Assembly (NCBI RefSeq): GCF_011801145.1
Contig: NZ_CP046172.1
Location: 1,736,001 to 1,800,000, forward strand
DNA length: 64,000 bases
Direction: 5' to 3'
From: Nocardia arthritidis
Lineage (GTDB): Bacteria > Actinomycetota > Actinomycetes > Mycobacteriales > Mycobacteriaceae
Part shown: piece after piece, positions 27,649 through 36,012 of the stretch
Layout of the letters: each line of letters starts with the position of its first letter
How positions within the stretch are numbered: position 1 is the first letter of the stretch
Notes under the pieces: generated by a model
Databases searched by the model: none
Seen by the model: the letters and a program-made list of their open reading frames with translations, nothing else
What the model was told of the DNA's origin: nothing
Position numbers and translations under genes: made by a program

Positions 27649-28521
27649 ATGCCCACCGTCGACGTTCTCGACTCCTACCTCCACTACCGCGACGCCGGTT
27701 CCGGCGCGATCCCGGTCGTCTTCCTGCACGGCAATCCGACCTCGTCGTACCTGTGGCGCAAGGTGATTCCACACGTCACCGGGCAAACCCGGGCGCTGGC
27801 ACCGGATCTGGTCGGGATGGGCGAATCCGGCAAGCCCGATAGCGCGTACCGGTTCGCCGATCACGCCCGCTACCTGGACGCCTGGTTCGACGCGCTCGGG
27901 CTCGACCGGGTGGTGATCGTCGGCCACGACTGGGGCGGTGCGCTCGGAATGGACTGGGCCGCAAGGCATCCCGGCCGCGTCCGGGGCATCGCGGTGGTCG
28001 AGACGTTCCTGCGCCCGATGCGCTGGGACGAACTGCCGCCGCTCGGGGCGGAGATCTTCCGCAAGTTCCGTTCACCCGAGGGGGAGCGAATGGTCTTGCA
28101 GGAGAACGCCTTCATCGAGGTGAATCTGCGGCTCCAGGCCAAGGTCTCGCCCGAGGACCACGATGTCTACCGCGCGCCGTACCCGACGCCGGAATCGCGC
28201 AGGCCGATGCTGGCCTGGTCCCGCGAATTCCCGCTCGACGGCGAACCGGCCGATGTGGTCGCCATCGTCGAGAACTACGACCGGTGGGCCGCCGCTAGCC
28301 CGGAGGTGCCGAAGCTGCTGATGGGCTTGGAAGGCGGTGTCGGGCTCGGCTCGCCTGAGGTGATCGAATGGGCCGCGGGCACTTTCGCCGCCGCCGAGGT
28401 CGCGGCGATCCCGCCCGCCGGACACCACTGCCCGGAGGACCGGCCCGACGAGATCGGTGCCGCCGTCGCCGCTTGGATCCGTCGGCACAACCTGGTCGAC
28501 ACCGCCGCCGCGGTTTCGTGA
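27649..28521 (+). CDS. Haloalkane dehalogenase (HLD-II, DhaA-like)
   Basis: 290-residue alpha/beta hydrolase that cleaves carbon-halogen bonds by an Asp nucleophile. Asp94 sits in the elbow GHDWGG; halide-stabilising Asn29 (HGNPTSSYLW) and Trp95 are present; the catalytic acid fits Glu118 (VVETF) and the base His is in AGHHCPEDRPDEIG. The cap and C terminus follow Rhodococcus DhaA (IVENYDRW, EVPKLLMGLEGG). ATG start with gaaggga upstream. Stands alone, with a hairpin just after the stop. Epoxide hydrolase is excluded by the Asn and Trp pair. Confidence 0.9.
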   Translation: MPTVDVLDSYLHYRDAGSGAIPVVFLHGNPTSSYLWRKVIPHVTGQTRALAPDLVGMGESGKPDSAYRFADHARYLDAWFDALGLDRVVIVGHDWGGALGMDWAARHPGRVRGIAVVETFLRPMRWDELPPLGAEIFRKFRSPEGERMVLQENAFIEVNLRLQAKVSPEDHDVYRAPYPTPESRRPMLAWSREFPLDGEPADVVAIVENYDRWAAASPEVPKLLMGLEGGVGLGSPEVIEWAAGTFAAAEVAAIPPAGHHCPEDRPDEIGAAVAAWIRRHNLVDTAAAVS

Positions 28522-28531
28522 TGCGCTGTCC

Positions 28532-28559
28532 GCCTGGTGGGCCGGTCGGCTCACCAGGC
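28532..28559 (+). terminator. Terminator after haloalkane dehalogenase
   Basis: gcctggtg / caccaggc with an inner gcc/ggc stem and ggtc loop, 10 nt after the stop. Confidence 0.65.
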
Positions 28560-28606
28560 TGCGCGCCGCTGTTGCCGGAGGTGGACGGTGACCGAAGAAT
28601 GGGTGG

Positions 28607-29461
28607 GTGAGTTCGGAAGATGTGGCCGATCGGGCCGCGCTGGACGGGGAGCGGGCGCTGGTCGGCAGGGCGGTCGCGGGCGATCCGGGCGCGGTCGCGG
28701 AAGTTGTTCGGCTGCTGCAGGATCCGCTGTATCGGTTGGCGCTGCGGATGGTGTGGCGGCCGGCCGACGCCGAGGACGCCACCCAGGAGATCATGCTGCG
28801 GGTGCTCGGCAAACTCGACACGTGGCGGGCCGAGGCGCGGCTGTTGACCTGGGCGTATCGCGTCGGGGCCAATTATCTGATCAACCTGCGCAGGCAGACG
28901 CCGCAGCTCAGCCTCGACACCTACCGGGAGGATTTGGCCGACGGACTGGCGGAGGCGGATTACCGCGGTCCGGAGGCGCGGCTGCTGACCGACGAGGTGC
29001 GGCTGAACTGTAGTCAGGCGATGCTGCAATGCCTGGCCCGCGACGAGCGGATCGCCTTCGTCCTCTCCGATGTCTTCGAGCTGAGCTCACACGATGCGGC
29101 CTGGGTTCTCGACATCACCCCGGAGGCGTACCGAAAACGCTTGGCGCGCGCCAAGAAACGGCTCGGCAACTTCCTGAACTCGGCTTGCGGCATCGCCGAT
29201 CCCAAGGCGTTCTGCCGGTGTGCGCGCCGGGTGGACAAGGCGATGGAACTCGGCCGGGTCGATCCCCGGCGGCTCCACTTCGCCACCCATCCGATCGCGC
29301 CGGGCGGGCGCGGCGTTCGCGAGGCCGAACAGCAGATGGTCCGGCTGCACGACGCGGCGGCGGTCATCCGAGTCCATCCCGATTACGCTGCGCCCCAAGC
29401 GAAAATGGACGCCATCGCCGGTCTGCTGGAGTCCGGTCGCTTCCCGTTGCTCGGTGATTAG
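28607..29461 (+). CDS. ECF-type sigma factor with cysteine-rich C-terminal extension
   Basis: 284 residues, longer than a plain ECF sigma (about 180). Region 2: LYRLALRMVWRPADAEDATQEIML, with TWRAEARLLTWAYRVGANYL. Region 4: LSDVFELSSHDAAWVLDITPEAYRKRLARAKKRLG. The extra 90 residues begin with Cys194, Cys203 and Cys205 (ACGIADPKAFCRC), followed by a helical tail; two more cysteines (135, 142) lie in the linker. No anti-sigma gene is adjacent, so the extension may do the sensing. GTG start. Its stop codon overlaps that of the convergent TDT transporter. Confidence 0.87.
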   Translation: MSSEDVADRAALDGERALVGRAVAGDPGAVAEVVRLLQDPLYRLALRMVWRPADAEDATQEIMLRVLGKLDTWRAEARLLTWAYRVGANYLINLRRQTPQLSLDTYREDLADGLAEADYRGPEARLLTDEVRLNCSQAMLQCLARDERIAFVLSDVFELSSHDAAWVLDITPEAYRKRLARAKKRLGNFLNSACGIADPKAFCRCARRVDKAMELGRVDPRRLHFATHPIAPGGRGVREAEQQMVRLHDAAAVIRVHPDYAAPQAKMDAIAGLLESGRFPLLGD

Positions 29462-30579
29462 CGAGCAGGTGCGAACAGGTTCCCGGTGACCACGCCGCGG
29501 ACGGTGCGGGTGGCGACAACGGCCCACGCGGCGACAAGCAGCGCGTACAGCACCACCGCGGCGGCTCCGAAAAGGTATGCGCCGGTGTGCGAATAGAGCA
29601 CGGTGCTGCCGGTGACGCAGGTGCCGAGCGGGAAGGTGAAACCCCACCAGGTCATGGTGAAGGCGAATTCGCCGGTGCGAGCGGTCCGCACGGTGATGGC
29701 GATGGCGAGCGCCAGCCACAGCATCGCGAAACCCCAGACCACGACCCCGTATACGACGGAGAAGGCGTTCAGCGCCCCGGCGTATTCGGGAAGTCCGGCG
29801 GGCGCCGCGTTGGCGAGCAGCCCTGCGGCCGTGACGGATTGACCGAGCGGGCCGAGCACGATCCACAGCGTCGGCACCAGACCCGTCGCCGGAATGCCGA
29901 AGTGGATCAGCCGCGACCAGATCATGCTGATGGTGATCAGCGCCGCGATCAGGCTCACGCCGAACATCGCGAGACAGATCAGCATCAAGGTCAGCCGCGG
30001 TTGACCCGCGGGGGTGTAGGGGATGAGCAGCGGACCGAGCGCCGCGGACACCATCGGCGGCACCACCGGCATCAGCCAGCCGCCGAAGGCCGCGTCGGGT
30101 TCGCTGCGGCGACCGGTGAACATGCGATACGGCACGGCGAACGCGGTCAGCAGGCCGAGCACGGTGCCCGCCGACCACAGCACCCAGTCCACCGCGACGG
30201 CGGCGTCGAGGCCGATCACATCCCGGCCCAGCAGCAGCGCGCCCGCGCCGACGGTGAGCAGCGCCATCGGCGGCGCGCCGAAGAACTGTGACATCACCGG
30301 ATGGTCGCGATGCTCGCGCGCGGTATCCGGATAACGCAGATGGTGCGCGACCCAGCCCGCGCTCAGCACGACCAGCAGCAGCGCCGCGAGCAGCCACATC
30401 GCGGTCGCCGCGCCGCGCAGGCCCGGGAAGGCCAGCGGCAGCGTCGCGGCGGCATTGGCGACGATGCCGGTGCCCATCACCACGGCGAACCAGTTGGGGC
30501 CGAGGTTGCGCACCATGGCGGGCCCGGCCGAGCGCTGGCGCACGCCGGTGGTGGGGCGAATGGTGACTGTTGCGGTCAT
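29458..30579 (-). CDS. TDT family (TehA/Mae1-like) transporter
   Basis: 373-residue membrane protein with about ten helices. Family features: NWFAVVMGTGIVANA in helix 1, FFGAPPMALLTVGAGAL, GWLMPVVPPMVSAALGPLL and TMTWWGFTFPLGTCVTGS. TDT members export sulfite or C4-dicarboxylates, or conduct anions (SLAC1/TehA). The GTGIVANA and PVVPPMVSA segments fit the sulfite/dicarboxylate branch. ATG start. Divergent from a LysR gene, a pairing typical of this family's exporters. Confidence 0.86.
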   Translation of the reverse strand: MTATVTIRPTTGVRQRSAGPAMVRNLGPNWFAVVMGTGIVANAAATLPLAFPGLRGAATAMWLLAALLLVVLSAGWVAHHLRYPDTAREHRDHPVMSQFFGAPPMALLTVGAGALLLGRDVIGLDAAVAVDWVLWSAGTVLGLLTAFAVPYRMFTGRRSEPDAAFGGWLMPVVPPMVSAALGPLLIPYTPAGQPRLTLMLICLAMFGVSLIAALITISMIWSRLIHFGIPATGLVPTLWIVLGPLGQSVTAAGLLANAAPAGLPEYAGALNAFSVVYGVVVWGFAMLWLALAIAITVRTARTGEFAFTMTWWGFTFPLGTCVTGSTVLYSHTGAYLFGAAAVVLYALLVAAWAVVATRTVRGVVTGNLFAPAR

Positions 30580-30626
30580 GGATCCAGCATCGCCGCAGGT
30601 CGGGCCGTCGGGTAGCTGCCTTGTAA

Positions 30627-30652
30627 CTATGGGTGCATAGACTCGTTCTATG
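30627..30652. promoter_or_regulatory. Repeated ctatg half-sites before LysR
   Basis: ctatg-ggtg-catag followed by ctatg seven bases later, the last overlapping the LysR ATG. Possible LysR autoregulatory and TDT control site. Confidence 0.4.
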
Positions 30653-31570
30653 CCCTTATCGCCGCGCGTCCCCGATCTGGCCGCACTGGATCTGCTGCTC
30701 TCGGTGATCGAACTCGGCAGCCTCGGCCGGGCCGCGGCGGCGCACGGCATCAGCCAACCGTCGGCGTCATCGCGGATCCGCTACCTGGAGAAGCTGGTCG
30801 GCACGCCGGTGCTCCAGCGGACCACCCTCGGCTCCCGCCCGACCAAGGCCGGGGCGCTGATCGCGGAATGGGCCAGAGCCGTCGTCGACGCGGCGGCCCA
30901 GTTGGACGCGGGCATCGAAACCCTACGCGCCGAACGCAATTCACAGCTGAGGGTGGCGGCCAGCCAAACCGTCGCGGAATATCTCTTCCCCGGATGGCTG
31001 ATGGCGCTGCGGAATACCGCGCCCGATACCGCCATCGCCCTCGAATCCGGTAATTCCGTGCACGTCGCGAACGAGGTGCTCGACGGCAGGGCGGCGATCG
31101 GATTCGTCGAAAGCCCGCTGGCCTTCCGCGGATTGGCGACGCAACCGGTCGCACACGACCGGCTGATGGTCGTGGTCGCGCCCCGGCACGAATGGGCCCG
31201 CCGCGGCCGCGTCACCGTGGACGAGCTGGCGAAAACCGCACTCATCCAACGGGAACCGGGCTCGGGGACCCGAAGCTACTTCGAATACGCCATGGCCGAA
31301 CGCATTCCGGGCTGGTCGCCGAACGTCGCCCTCGAATTGTCCTCCACCACCGCCATCAAGACCGCGGCGGCCTCGGGTGTCGGGCCCGCCGTGCTCAGTT
31401 CACTGGCCGTCGCCGCCGAAATCGGCGCGGGCGTCCTGGCCGCGCCCGAGGTCACCGGGCTCGACCTGAACCGGACGCTGCGGGCCGTCTGGGTGAAGGG
31501 GCGGCGGCCGACCGGCCCGGCGCGCGAGCTGTTCGATATCGCGCGGCGGGAGGTCGCGGCTTCGGGGTGA
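30650..31570 (+). CDS. LysR family regulator of the TDT transporter
   Basis: 306 residues. The N-terminal HTH LDLLLSVIELGSLGRAAAAHGISQPSASSRIRYLEKLVG is followed by a CysB/CbbR-like effector domain (RVAASQTVAEYLFPGWL, LIQREPGSGTRSYFE). ATG start inside a ctatg half-site repeat. Divergent from the TDT gene (70 bp), which it probably activates in response to the exported anion. Confidence 0.9.
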   Translation: MPLSPRVPDLAALDLLLSVIELGSLGRAAAAHGISQPSASSRIRYLEKLVGTPVLQRTTLGSRPTKAGALIAEWARAVVDAAAQLDAGIETLRAERNSQLRVAASQTVAEYLFPGWLMALRNTAPDTAIALESGNSVHVANEVLDGRAAIGFVESPLAFRGLATQPVAHDRLMVVVAPRHEWARRGRVTVDELAKTALIQREPGSGTRSYFEYAMAERIPGWSPNVALELSSTTAIKTAAASGVGPAVLSSLAVAAEIGAGVLAAPEVTGLDLNRTLRAVWVKGRRPTGPARELFDIARREVAASG

Positions 31571-31573
31571 GAT

Positions 31574-32230
31574 CTATTCCGGATCGTCGCTCGACTGGGC
31601 GGTGGGCGGAATCCCGGTGTCCAGGAAGCGAATCAACCGATCGATCCGGTCGGTATGGTCTACGCAGCGCTCCAGATTGTGGCCGAGCAGTGCGATATCG
31701 ATGGCCGTGTCGGTGGGTTCGGTGGAATTGCCGAGCGCGGTGTGCAATTGGTGGTGCAGTTGTTCCATCGGCTGCGTGGCGGTCCCGGCGTCGGCGTCCT
31801 GGCGCCCACCCGCGACGGCCTCGCCCGCGCGCTCGGTGCGGCGCGCGGCCAATCCGCACATCGCCGCGAGTATTGCCATGATCTGTTGCGGCGCAACATG
31901 TTTCGGATACGAGCGGTAGACCTGCTGCGCCACCCGGCTGATCAGCCAGCCGATCCGGGACAGCTCACCCGCGATCTGGATGGCGGTGACTACATGGCGC
32001 AGATCCCTGGCCACCGGCGCCTGTAGCGCGAGTAGCACGACCGTGCGCGCCTCACAGGCGCCGTACATCTTCTGCAGTTGCTCGTCGAATGCGAAAACCT
32101 CGTAGGTGGCGGTGAGATCGGCGTCGACCAGGGCGTCGGCGACCCGTTCGGCGGCGTCGTGGGCGAGCCGGCACATTCGCGTCAAATCCTCTGTCAACGC
32201 GATGAGCTCATGAGTGAACTGAGTCCGCAC
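31574..32230 (-). CDS. PhoU-like protein (divergent)
   Basis: 218 residues, length and pattern of PhoU/PhoY, the cytosolic negative modulator of phosphate uptake and signalling. Two three-helix repeats are visible: EARTVVLLALQAPVARDLRHVVTAIQIAGELSRIG and IDIALLGHNLERCVDHTDRI. The metal motif is weak in the first repeat (ELSRIGWL instead of D-ERIGD-A) but better in the second. No pst or phoR genes are near, so it may have another role. GTG start. Convergent with LysR four bases away. Confidence 0.8.
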   Translation of the reverse strand: MRTQFTHELIALTEDLTRMCRLAHDAAERVADALVDADLTATYEVFAFDEQLQKMYGACEARTVVLLALQAPVARDLRHVVTAIQIAGELSRIGWLISRVAQQVYRSYPKHVAPQQIMAILAAMCGLAARRTERAGEAVAGGRQDADAGTATQPMEQLHHQLHTALGNSTEPTDTAIDIALLGHNLERCVDHTDRIDRLIRFLDTGIPPTAQSSDDPE

Positions 32231-32298
32231 TTCGCAAATTCTCGCCTATGCCCGCGGCGCCGGGCGATCGATCCCACGATGTTCACAGTTTGACGTTG

Positions 32299-32685
32299 CT
32301 AAACCTTGTCCTTGCGAACCACATCGACCAGTCGCAGCGTCACCGACGACGCGTCCGCGGGCGGATTCGCCACCGGCGTTTCCTCGACTTTCAACTGGTA
32401 GATGTACCCAGGCTCATAGTCGAAACCCGCGATGCGGTCGTAGAACAGCTCCCATTCGCTGTCCGGATTCCGTTTGACCTGTAGACAGGTCATCGGCGCG
32501 ACGCCTTGACAAGGTTTGGTCTCACCGGCAACCCAGAGATCGATCACCTTCGACCGCACCGCGGAAGTCGTTGGCGCCGCGGGCGGCTCGGCCTTCCGCT
32601 CGGATCCGCAGGCGGTGAGCGCCACCGCGAGCGTCAACCCCGCGAGCACCGCCCTGCCTCGGCATAGCTGCATGGCACGAAGCAT
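32299..32685 (-). CDS. DUF4377 lipoprotein
   Basis: 128-residue predicted lipoprotein: signal LAGLTLAVALTAC with lipobox LTAC, a short Ala/Pro linker, then a DUF4377 domain (KPCQGVAPMTCLQVKRNPDSEWELFYDRIAGFDYEPGYIYQLKV) with a likely Cys-Cys disulfide. The domain occurs with HslJ-type stress lipoproteins; function unknown. ATG 32685, alternative ATG 32673. A GH16 gene lies just 45 bp upstream on the same strand. Confidence 0.8.
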   Translation of the reverse strand: MLRAMQLCRGRAVLAGLTLAVALTACGSERKAEPPAAPTTSAVRSKVIDLWVAGETKPCQGVAPMTCLQVKRNPDSEWELFYDRIAGFDYEPGYIYQLKVEETPVANPPADASSVTLRLVDVVRKDKV

Positions 32686-32730
32686 ACGGATCCGGAATGC
32701 GAACCGAGCTCAGCGCCGCGGGATGAATCC

Positions 32731-33588
32731 TCACCCGATGGCCGTGTACACCCGCACATAGTCGACGAGCAGGTTGGCGGGGAATACCGTCGCGGCGTCG
32801 GGCGGTCCGGGCCAGGTGCCGCCGACGGCGAGATTCAGCAGCAGATGGAATGGGTGATCGAAGACCCAGGTCTGTCCTTCCCGGAAATCGGCCTTGTCGA
32901 TGCTGTAGTAGCGAGTGTCGTCGATCAGCCAGTCGATGTGGGTCGGGGTCCACTCGACGGCGTAGGTGTGGAAGTCATCGGACAGCCGCTGTCCGTCGGG
33001 GAGCCGATAGCTGTCGGTCAGGCCCGGGTCGACGAAACCTGGTCCGTGCGCGGAGGCATGCACCGTGCCCGGGTCGTCGCCGACGGTTTCCATCACATCG
33101 ATCTCGCCGTTGTTCGGCCACGGATGGGTGTCGATATCGGTGCCCATCATCCAGAACGCGGGCCACAGTCCCTTGCCGTCCGGAATCCGCATGCGTGCCT
33201 CGAAGCGACCATAGGTCTGGTCGAATTTCGTGAGGGTGGTGATGCGTCCGGAGGTGATATCGCAGGGGCCGTACGGGCACGGCGTCATTCCCGGCAATTG
33301 CTCGCGGCGGGCCGAGATCACCAGATGGCCCTGCCCATCGGTCGAAACATTCTCCGGGCGGTCGGTGTAGTACTGCCATTCCTGATTGCCCCACCGGGGT
33401 TCGCCGCCCCGGTCGTAGACCCAGCTGTTCGAGTCGGGGCGACCGCCCGCCGGACCGTTGAACTCATCGGACCAGACGAGCTGCCAGCCCGCCGCGGTCG
33501 GCTTCGGCTCGGCGCTCGCGCAGGCCGAGGTCGATATCGAGATCAGGACCAGCGCCGCGGCGATGGATCTGATTGACAGTAGGGACAT
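32731..33588 (-). CDS. Secreted GH16 endo-beta-1,3-glucanase-like enzyme
   Basis: 285 residues with an N-terminal signal peptide (SIAAALVLISISTSACAS; the Cys may be lipidated but the lipobox is poor). The catalytic GH16 motif GEIDVMETVG provides nucleophile Glu162, Asp164 and acid/base Glu167. WVYDRGGEPRWGNQEWQYYT, GLWPAFWMMG and DWLIDDTRYYSIDK are laminarinase-type substrate-cleft segments. Probably acts on fungal or plant beta-1,3-glucan outside the cell. ATG start. Same strand and close to the DUF4377 lipoprotein gene. Confidence 0.9.
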   Translation of the reverse strand: MSLLSIRSIAAALVLISISTSACASAEPKPTAAGWQLVWSDEFNGPAGGRPDSNSWVYDRGGEPRWGNQEWQYYTDRPENVSTDGQGHLVISARREQLPGMTPCPYGPCDITSGRITTLTKFDQTYGRFEARMRIPDGKGLWPAFWMMGTDIDTHPWPNNGEIDVMETVGDDPGTVHASAHGPGFVDPGLTDSYRLPDGQRLSDDFHTYAVEWTPTHIDWLIDDTRYYSIDKADFREGQTWVFDHPFHLLLNLAVGGTWPGPPDAATVFPANLLVDYVRVYTAIG

Positions 33589-33716
33589 TTCGCGTGTGCT
33601 CCCGGTGCTGATTCGGTGGTGGGGAGCATCCTGTCAGTGATGTTCTGAAGGAATTATTAATCTCCGGCGCGTTGCGAATGTCTCGTTTGCTCGGACGCTG
33701 GAAGTTCGCTGGAATG

Positions 33717-34805
33717 ATGGACGGCATGCTGCGACTGCTGACCCGACACTGGACGACCTTGGTTCCCTTGCTCGCCGCGGTGGTTCTGGCAATCGCATGG
33801 TTCACCCATCCCTCGGGTCCGGCCGTGATCGTGGTGGTCTTGGCACTGGTCGGGGCGGTGCTTTCGGCCGTGCAACACGCCGAGGTGGTCGCGCATCGGG
33901 TGGGGGAGCCGTTCGGTTCGCTGGTGCTCGCGGTGGCCGTCACCGTGATCGAGGTCGGCCTGATCCTGACCTTGATGGCGTCCGGCGGTGACGATGCCTC
34001 GTCACTGGCTCGGGACACGGTCTTCGCGGCGGTGATGATCACCTGCAACGGCATCTTCGGGTTGTCGCTGTTGGTCGGCGCGGTGCGCAGGCGGGTGGCG
34101 GAGTTCAATGCCGAGGGCACCGGTGCGGCACTGGCGACGGTGGCGACGCTCGCCACGCTCAGCCTGGTGCTGCCGACGTTCACCACCAGTAAGCCCGGTC
34201 CGGAGTTCTCCGGCTCGCAGCTGGCCTTCGCCGCGGTGGCGTCGCTATTGCTCTACGGGTTGTTCGTCATGGTGCAGACGGTTCGGCATCCGGATGACTT
34301 CCTACCGGTCGAATCGGCGGGAGCGGATGAACACGGCGAACCCCCTTCTGCCGCAGCGGCATTGGTGAGCCTCGGACTGCTGCTCGTCGCGCTGGTCGGC
34401 GTGGTGGGGCTCGCGAAGATGGTGTCGCCGTCGATCGAGAACGGCGTGAATGCCGCGGGGTTGCCGCGGTCGGCGGTCGGCGTGGTGATCGCCATGCTGG
34501 TGCTGTTGCCGGAAACGCTGGCCGCCGTGCGCGCCGCCCGCCGCGACCGGGTGCAGACGAGCCTGAATCTCGCGCTCGGTTCGGCGATGGCGAGTATCGG
34601 CCTGACCATTCCGGCGATCGCCATGGCCACGATCTGGATTTCGACGCCGTTGACGCTCGGGCTCGGCGCGACACAGATGGTGCTGCTGGCGTTGACGGTG
34701 GTGGTGGGTGTGCTAACCGTGGTCCCGGGCCGGGCCACCCTGCTGCAGGGCGGCGTGCATCTGGTGTTGTTCGCGGCGTTCGTCTTTCTCGCGGTAAGTC
34801 CGTAA
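33717..34805 (+). CDS. ChaA-like Ca2+(Na+/K+)/H+ antiporter
   Basis: About 362-residue cation exchanger of the CaCA superfamily with roughly 11 helices. The two exchanger repeats appear as HRVGEPFGSLVLAVAVTVIEVGLIL (acidic Glu in the GEPFG...TVIEV motif) and VLLPETLAAVRAARRDRVQTSLNLALGSAMASIGLTIPA (PE...N-ALGSA). Start uncertain: ATG 33714, 33717 or 33726. The 3' end of this gene has a decayed copy just downstream (34871-34978). Confidence 0.88.
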   Translation: MDGMLRLLTRHWTTLVPLLAAVVLAIAWFTHPSGPAVIVVVLALVGAVLSAVQHAEVVAHRVGEPFGSLVLAVAVTVIEVGLILTLMASGGDDASSLARDTVFAAVMITCNGIFGLSLLVGAVRRRVAEFNAEGTGAALATVATLATLSLVLPTFTTSKPGPEFSGSQLAFAAVASLLLYGLFVMVQTVRHPDDFLPVESAGADEHGEPPSAAAALVSLGLLLVALVGVVGLAKMVSPSIENGVNAAGLPRSAVGVVIAMLVLLPETLAAVRAARRDRVQTSLNLALGSAMASIGLTIPAIAMATIWISTPLTLGLGATQMVLLALTVVVGVLTVVPGRATLLQGGVHLVLFAAFVFLAVSP

Positions 34806-34870
34806 ACCTAGCAATCGTTTGGTTAAGAGGGTCGCTGTTGTTCGGGCCGACCCTGACCCGGCCGGTATTT

Positions 34871-34978
34871 CTCGTGCCGACGGCGGTGGTCGATGGGCTC
34901 GCGATGGTTCCCGGGTGGGCCACTTTGCCGCAAGGCGGCGTTCATCTCGGCTTTTGTGTCCCCCGCCGCAAGTCCCCA
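34871..34978 (+). pseudogene. Decayed duplicate of antiporter 3' end
   Basis: Reads LVPTAVVDGLAMVPGWATLPQGGVHLG, matching the antiporter end LLALTVVVGVLTVVPG-ATLLQGGVHL; the DNA aligns through agtcc at the very end with about 12 bases deleted. The remains of a tandem duplication or recombination scar in the gap before the mce operon. Confidence 0.6.
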
Positions 34979-34983
34979 ATGTG

Positions 34984-34999
34984 CGTGATATCGCTCACG
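34984..34999. promoter_or_regulatory. CRP-like site upstream of mce operon
   Basis: CGTGAtatcgcTCACG, a perfect palindrome matching GTGA-N6-TCAC, 174 bp before the first yrbE start. Confidence 0.4.
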
Positions 35000-35139
35000 A
35001 ATAACAAATACACATGATCGATTCCGCGAATAAGTGGTCAGCATCACGCCAAAACGATTTTGTAGTGACCATAGGTAACGATTAGCTTGGCGAAAACGGG
35101 CAGTGGTGCCGGAATCGGAGAGTGCGTCATGATTTTGGA

Positions 35140-35155
35140 CACAGCACGCGCTGTG
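35140..35155. promoter_or_regulatory. Inverted repeat just before yrbEA
   Basis: cacagc-acgc-gctgtg, perfect 6-bp arms ending 17 bp before the ATG. Possible binding site of an unlinked mce regulator. Confidence 0.4.
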
Positions 35156-35172
35156 ACTCAGGGAACTCGTCC

Positions 35173-36012
35173 ATGACGAGCGGGACGCAAGCTCCGGAAA
35201 CCGCGGTCGATGTTGTTCGGAAGAATTTCTCGGACACCGTGGTCTCCTCGCTGCGGACGTTCGGCCGCGCGGTCGGGCTCGCGCAGGAGGCGGTGACGGG
35301 CGGCATCGGCGATATCGCGCGCGCCCGATTCCAATGGCGCGAAACACTGCTGCAGGCCTGGCGATTGGTGACCGTCACCGCCCTGCCCGCCATCCTGATC
35401 GCCATTCCGTTCGGGGTGATCGTCTCGATCCAGGTCGGCAATCTGATCCACACCCTCGGCGCGGATTCACTGCTCGGCGCGACCGGCGGGCTCGGCGTCA
35501 TCAAACAGGGCGCCCCGCTGGCCACCGGCTTCCTGCTCGGCGGGGCCGGTGCGGCCGCGATCGCCGCCGACCTCGGCGCGCGCACCATCCGCGAGGAGAT
35601 CGACGCGCTCAATACGATGGGCATCAGCCCGGTGCACCGGCTGGTGGTCCCGCGGATGGCGGCCATGCTCATCGTCGCGCCGCTGCTGAACATCCTGATC
35701 ATCTTCGTCGGCATCCTGGCCGGCTATGCGGTGGCCATCGGCGGACAGGGCGTGACGCCCGGAAGTTATTGGGCCACTTTCGGATCCTTCACCACCACCG
35801 CGGACGTGTGGGTGTCGCTGGTGAAGGCGCTGATCTTCGGCTTCCTCGTGGTGGTGATCGCCTGCCAGCGGGGCCTGGAGGCCAAGGGCGGCCCGCGCGG
35901 CGTCGCCGACGCGGTGAACGCGGCCGTCGTGCTCTCGGTGGTATCCATCGTGATCGTCAATCTGGTGGCGGCGCAGATCACCGCCATGTTCCTGCCGACG
36001 AGGCTGGCCTGA
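35173..36012 (+). CDS. yrbEA: MCE transporter permease YrbEA
   Basis: 279-residue MlaE/YrbE permease, one of two membrane subunits of the ABC-type mce lipid importer. Five or six helices with VTALPAILIAIPFGVIVSIQVGNLI and the conserved EExDALxxMGI segment (IREEIDALNTMGISPVHRLVVPR) that contacts the ATPase. The ATG at 35173 was chosen over the upstream frame because MTSGTQ is the normal N terminus. First gene of an eight-gene operon; the ATPase (Mkl/MceG) is encoded elsewhere. Stop overlaps the next start (TGATG). Confidence 0.92.
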   Translation: MTSGTQAPETAVDVVRKNFSDTVVSSLRTFGRAVGLAQEAVTGGIGDIARARFQWRETLLQAWRLVTVTALPAILIAIPFGVIVSIQVGNLIHTLGADSLLGATGGLGVIKQGAPLATGFLLGGAGAAAIAADLGARTIREEIDALNTMGISPVHRLVVPRMAAMLIVAPLLNILIIFVGILAGYAVAIGGQGVTPGSYWATFGSFTTTADVWVSLVKALIFGFLVVVIACQRGLEAKGGPRGVADAVNAAVVLSVVSIVIVNLVAAQITAMFLPTRLA

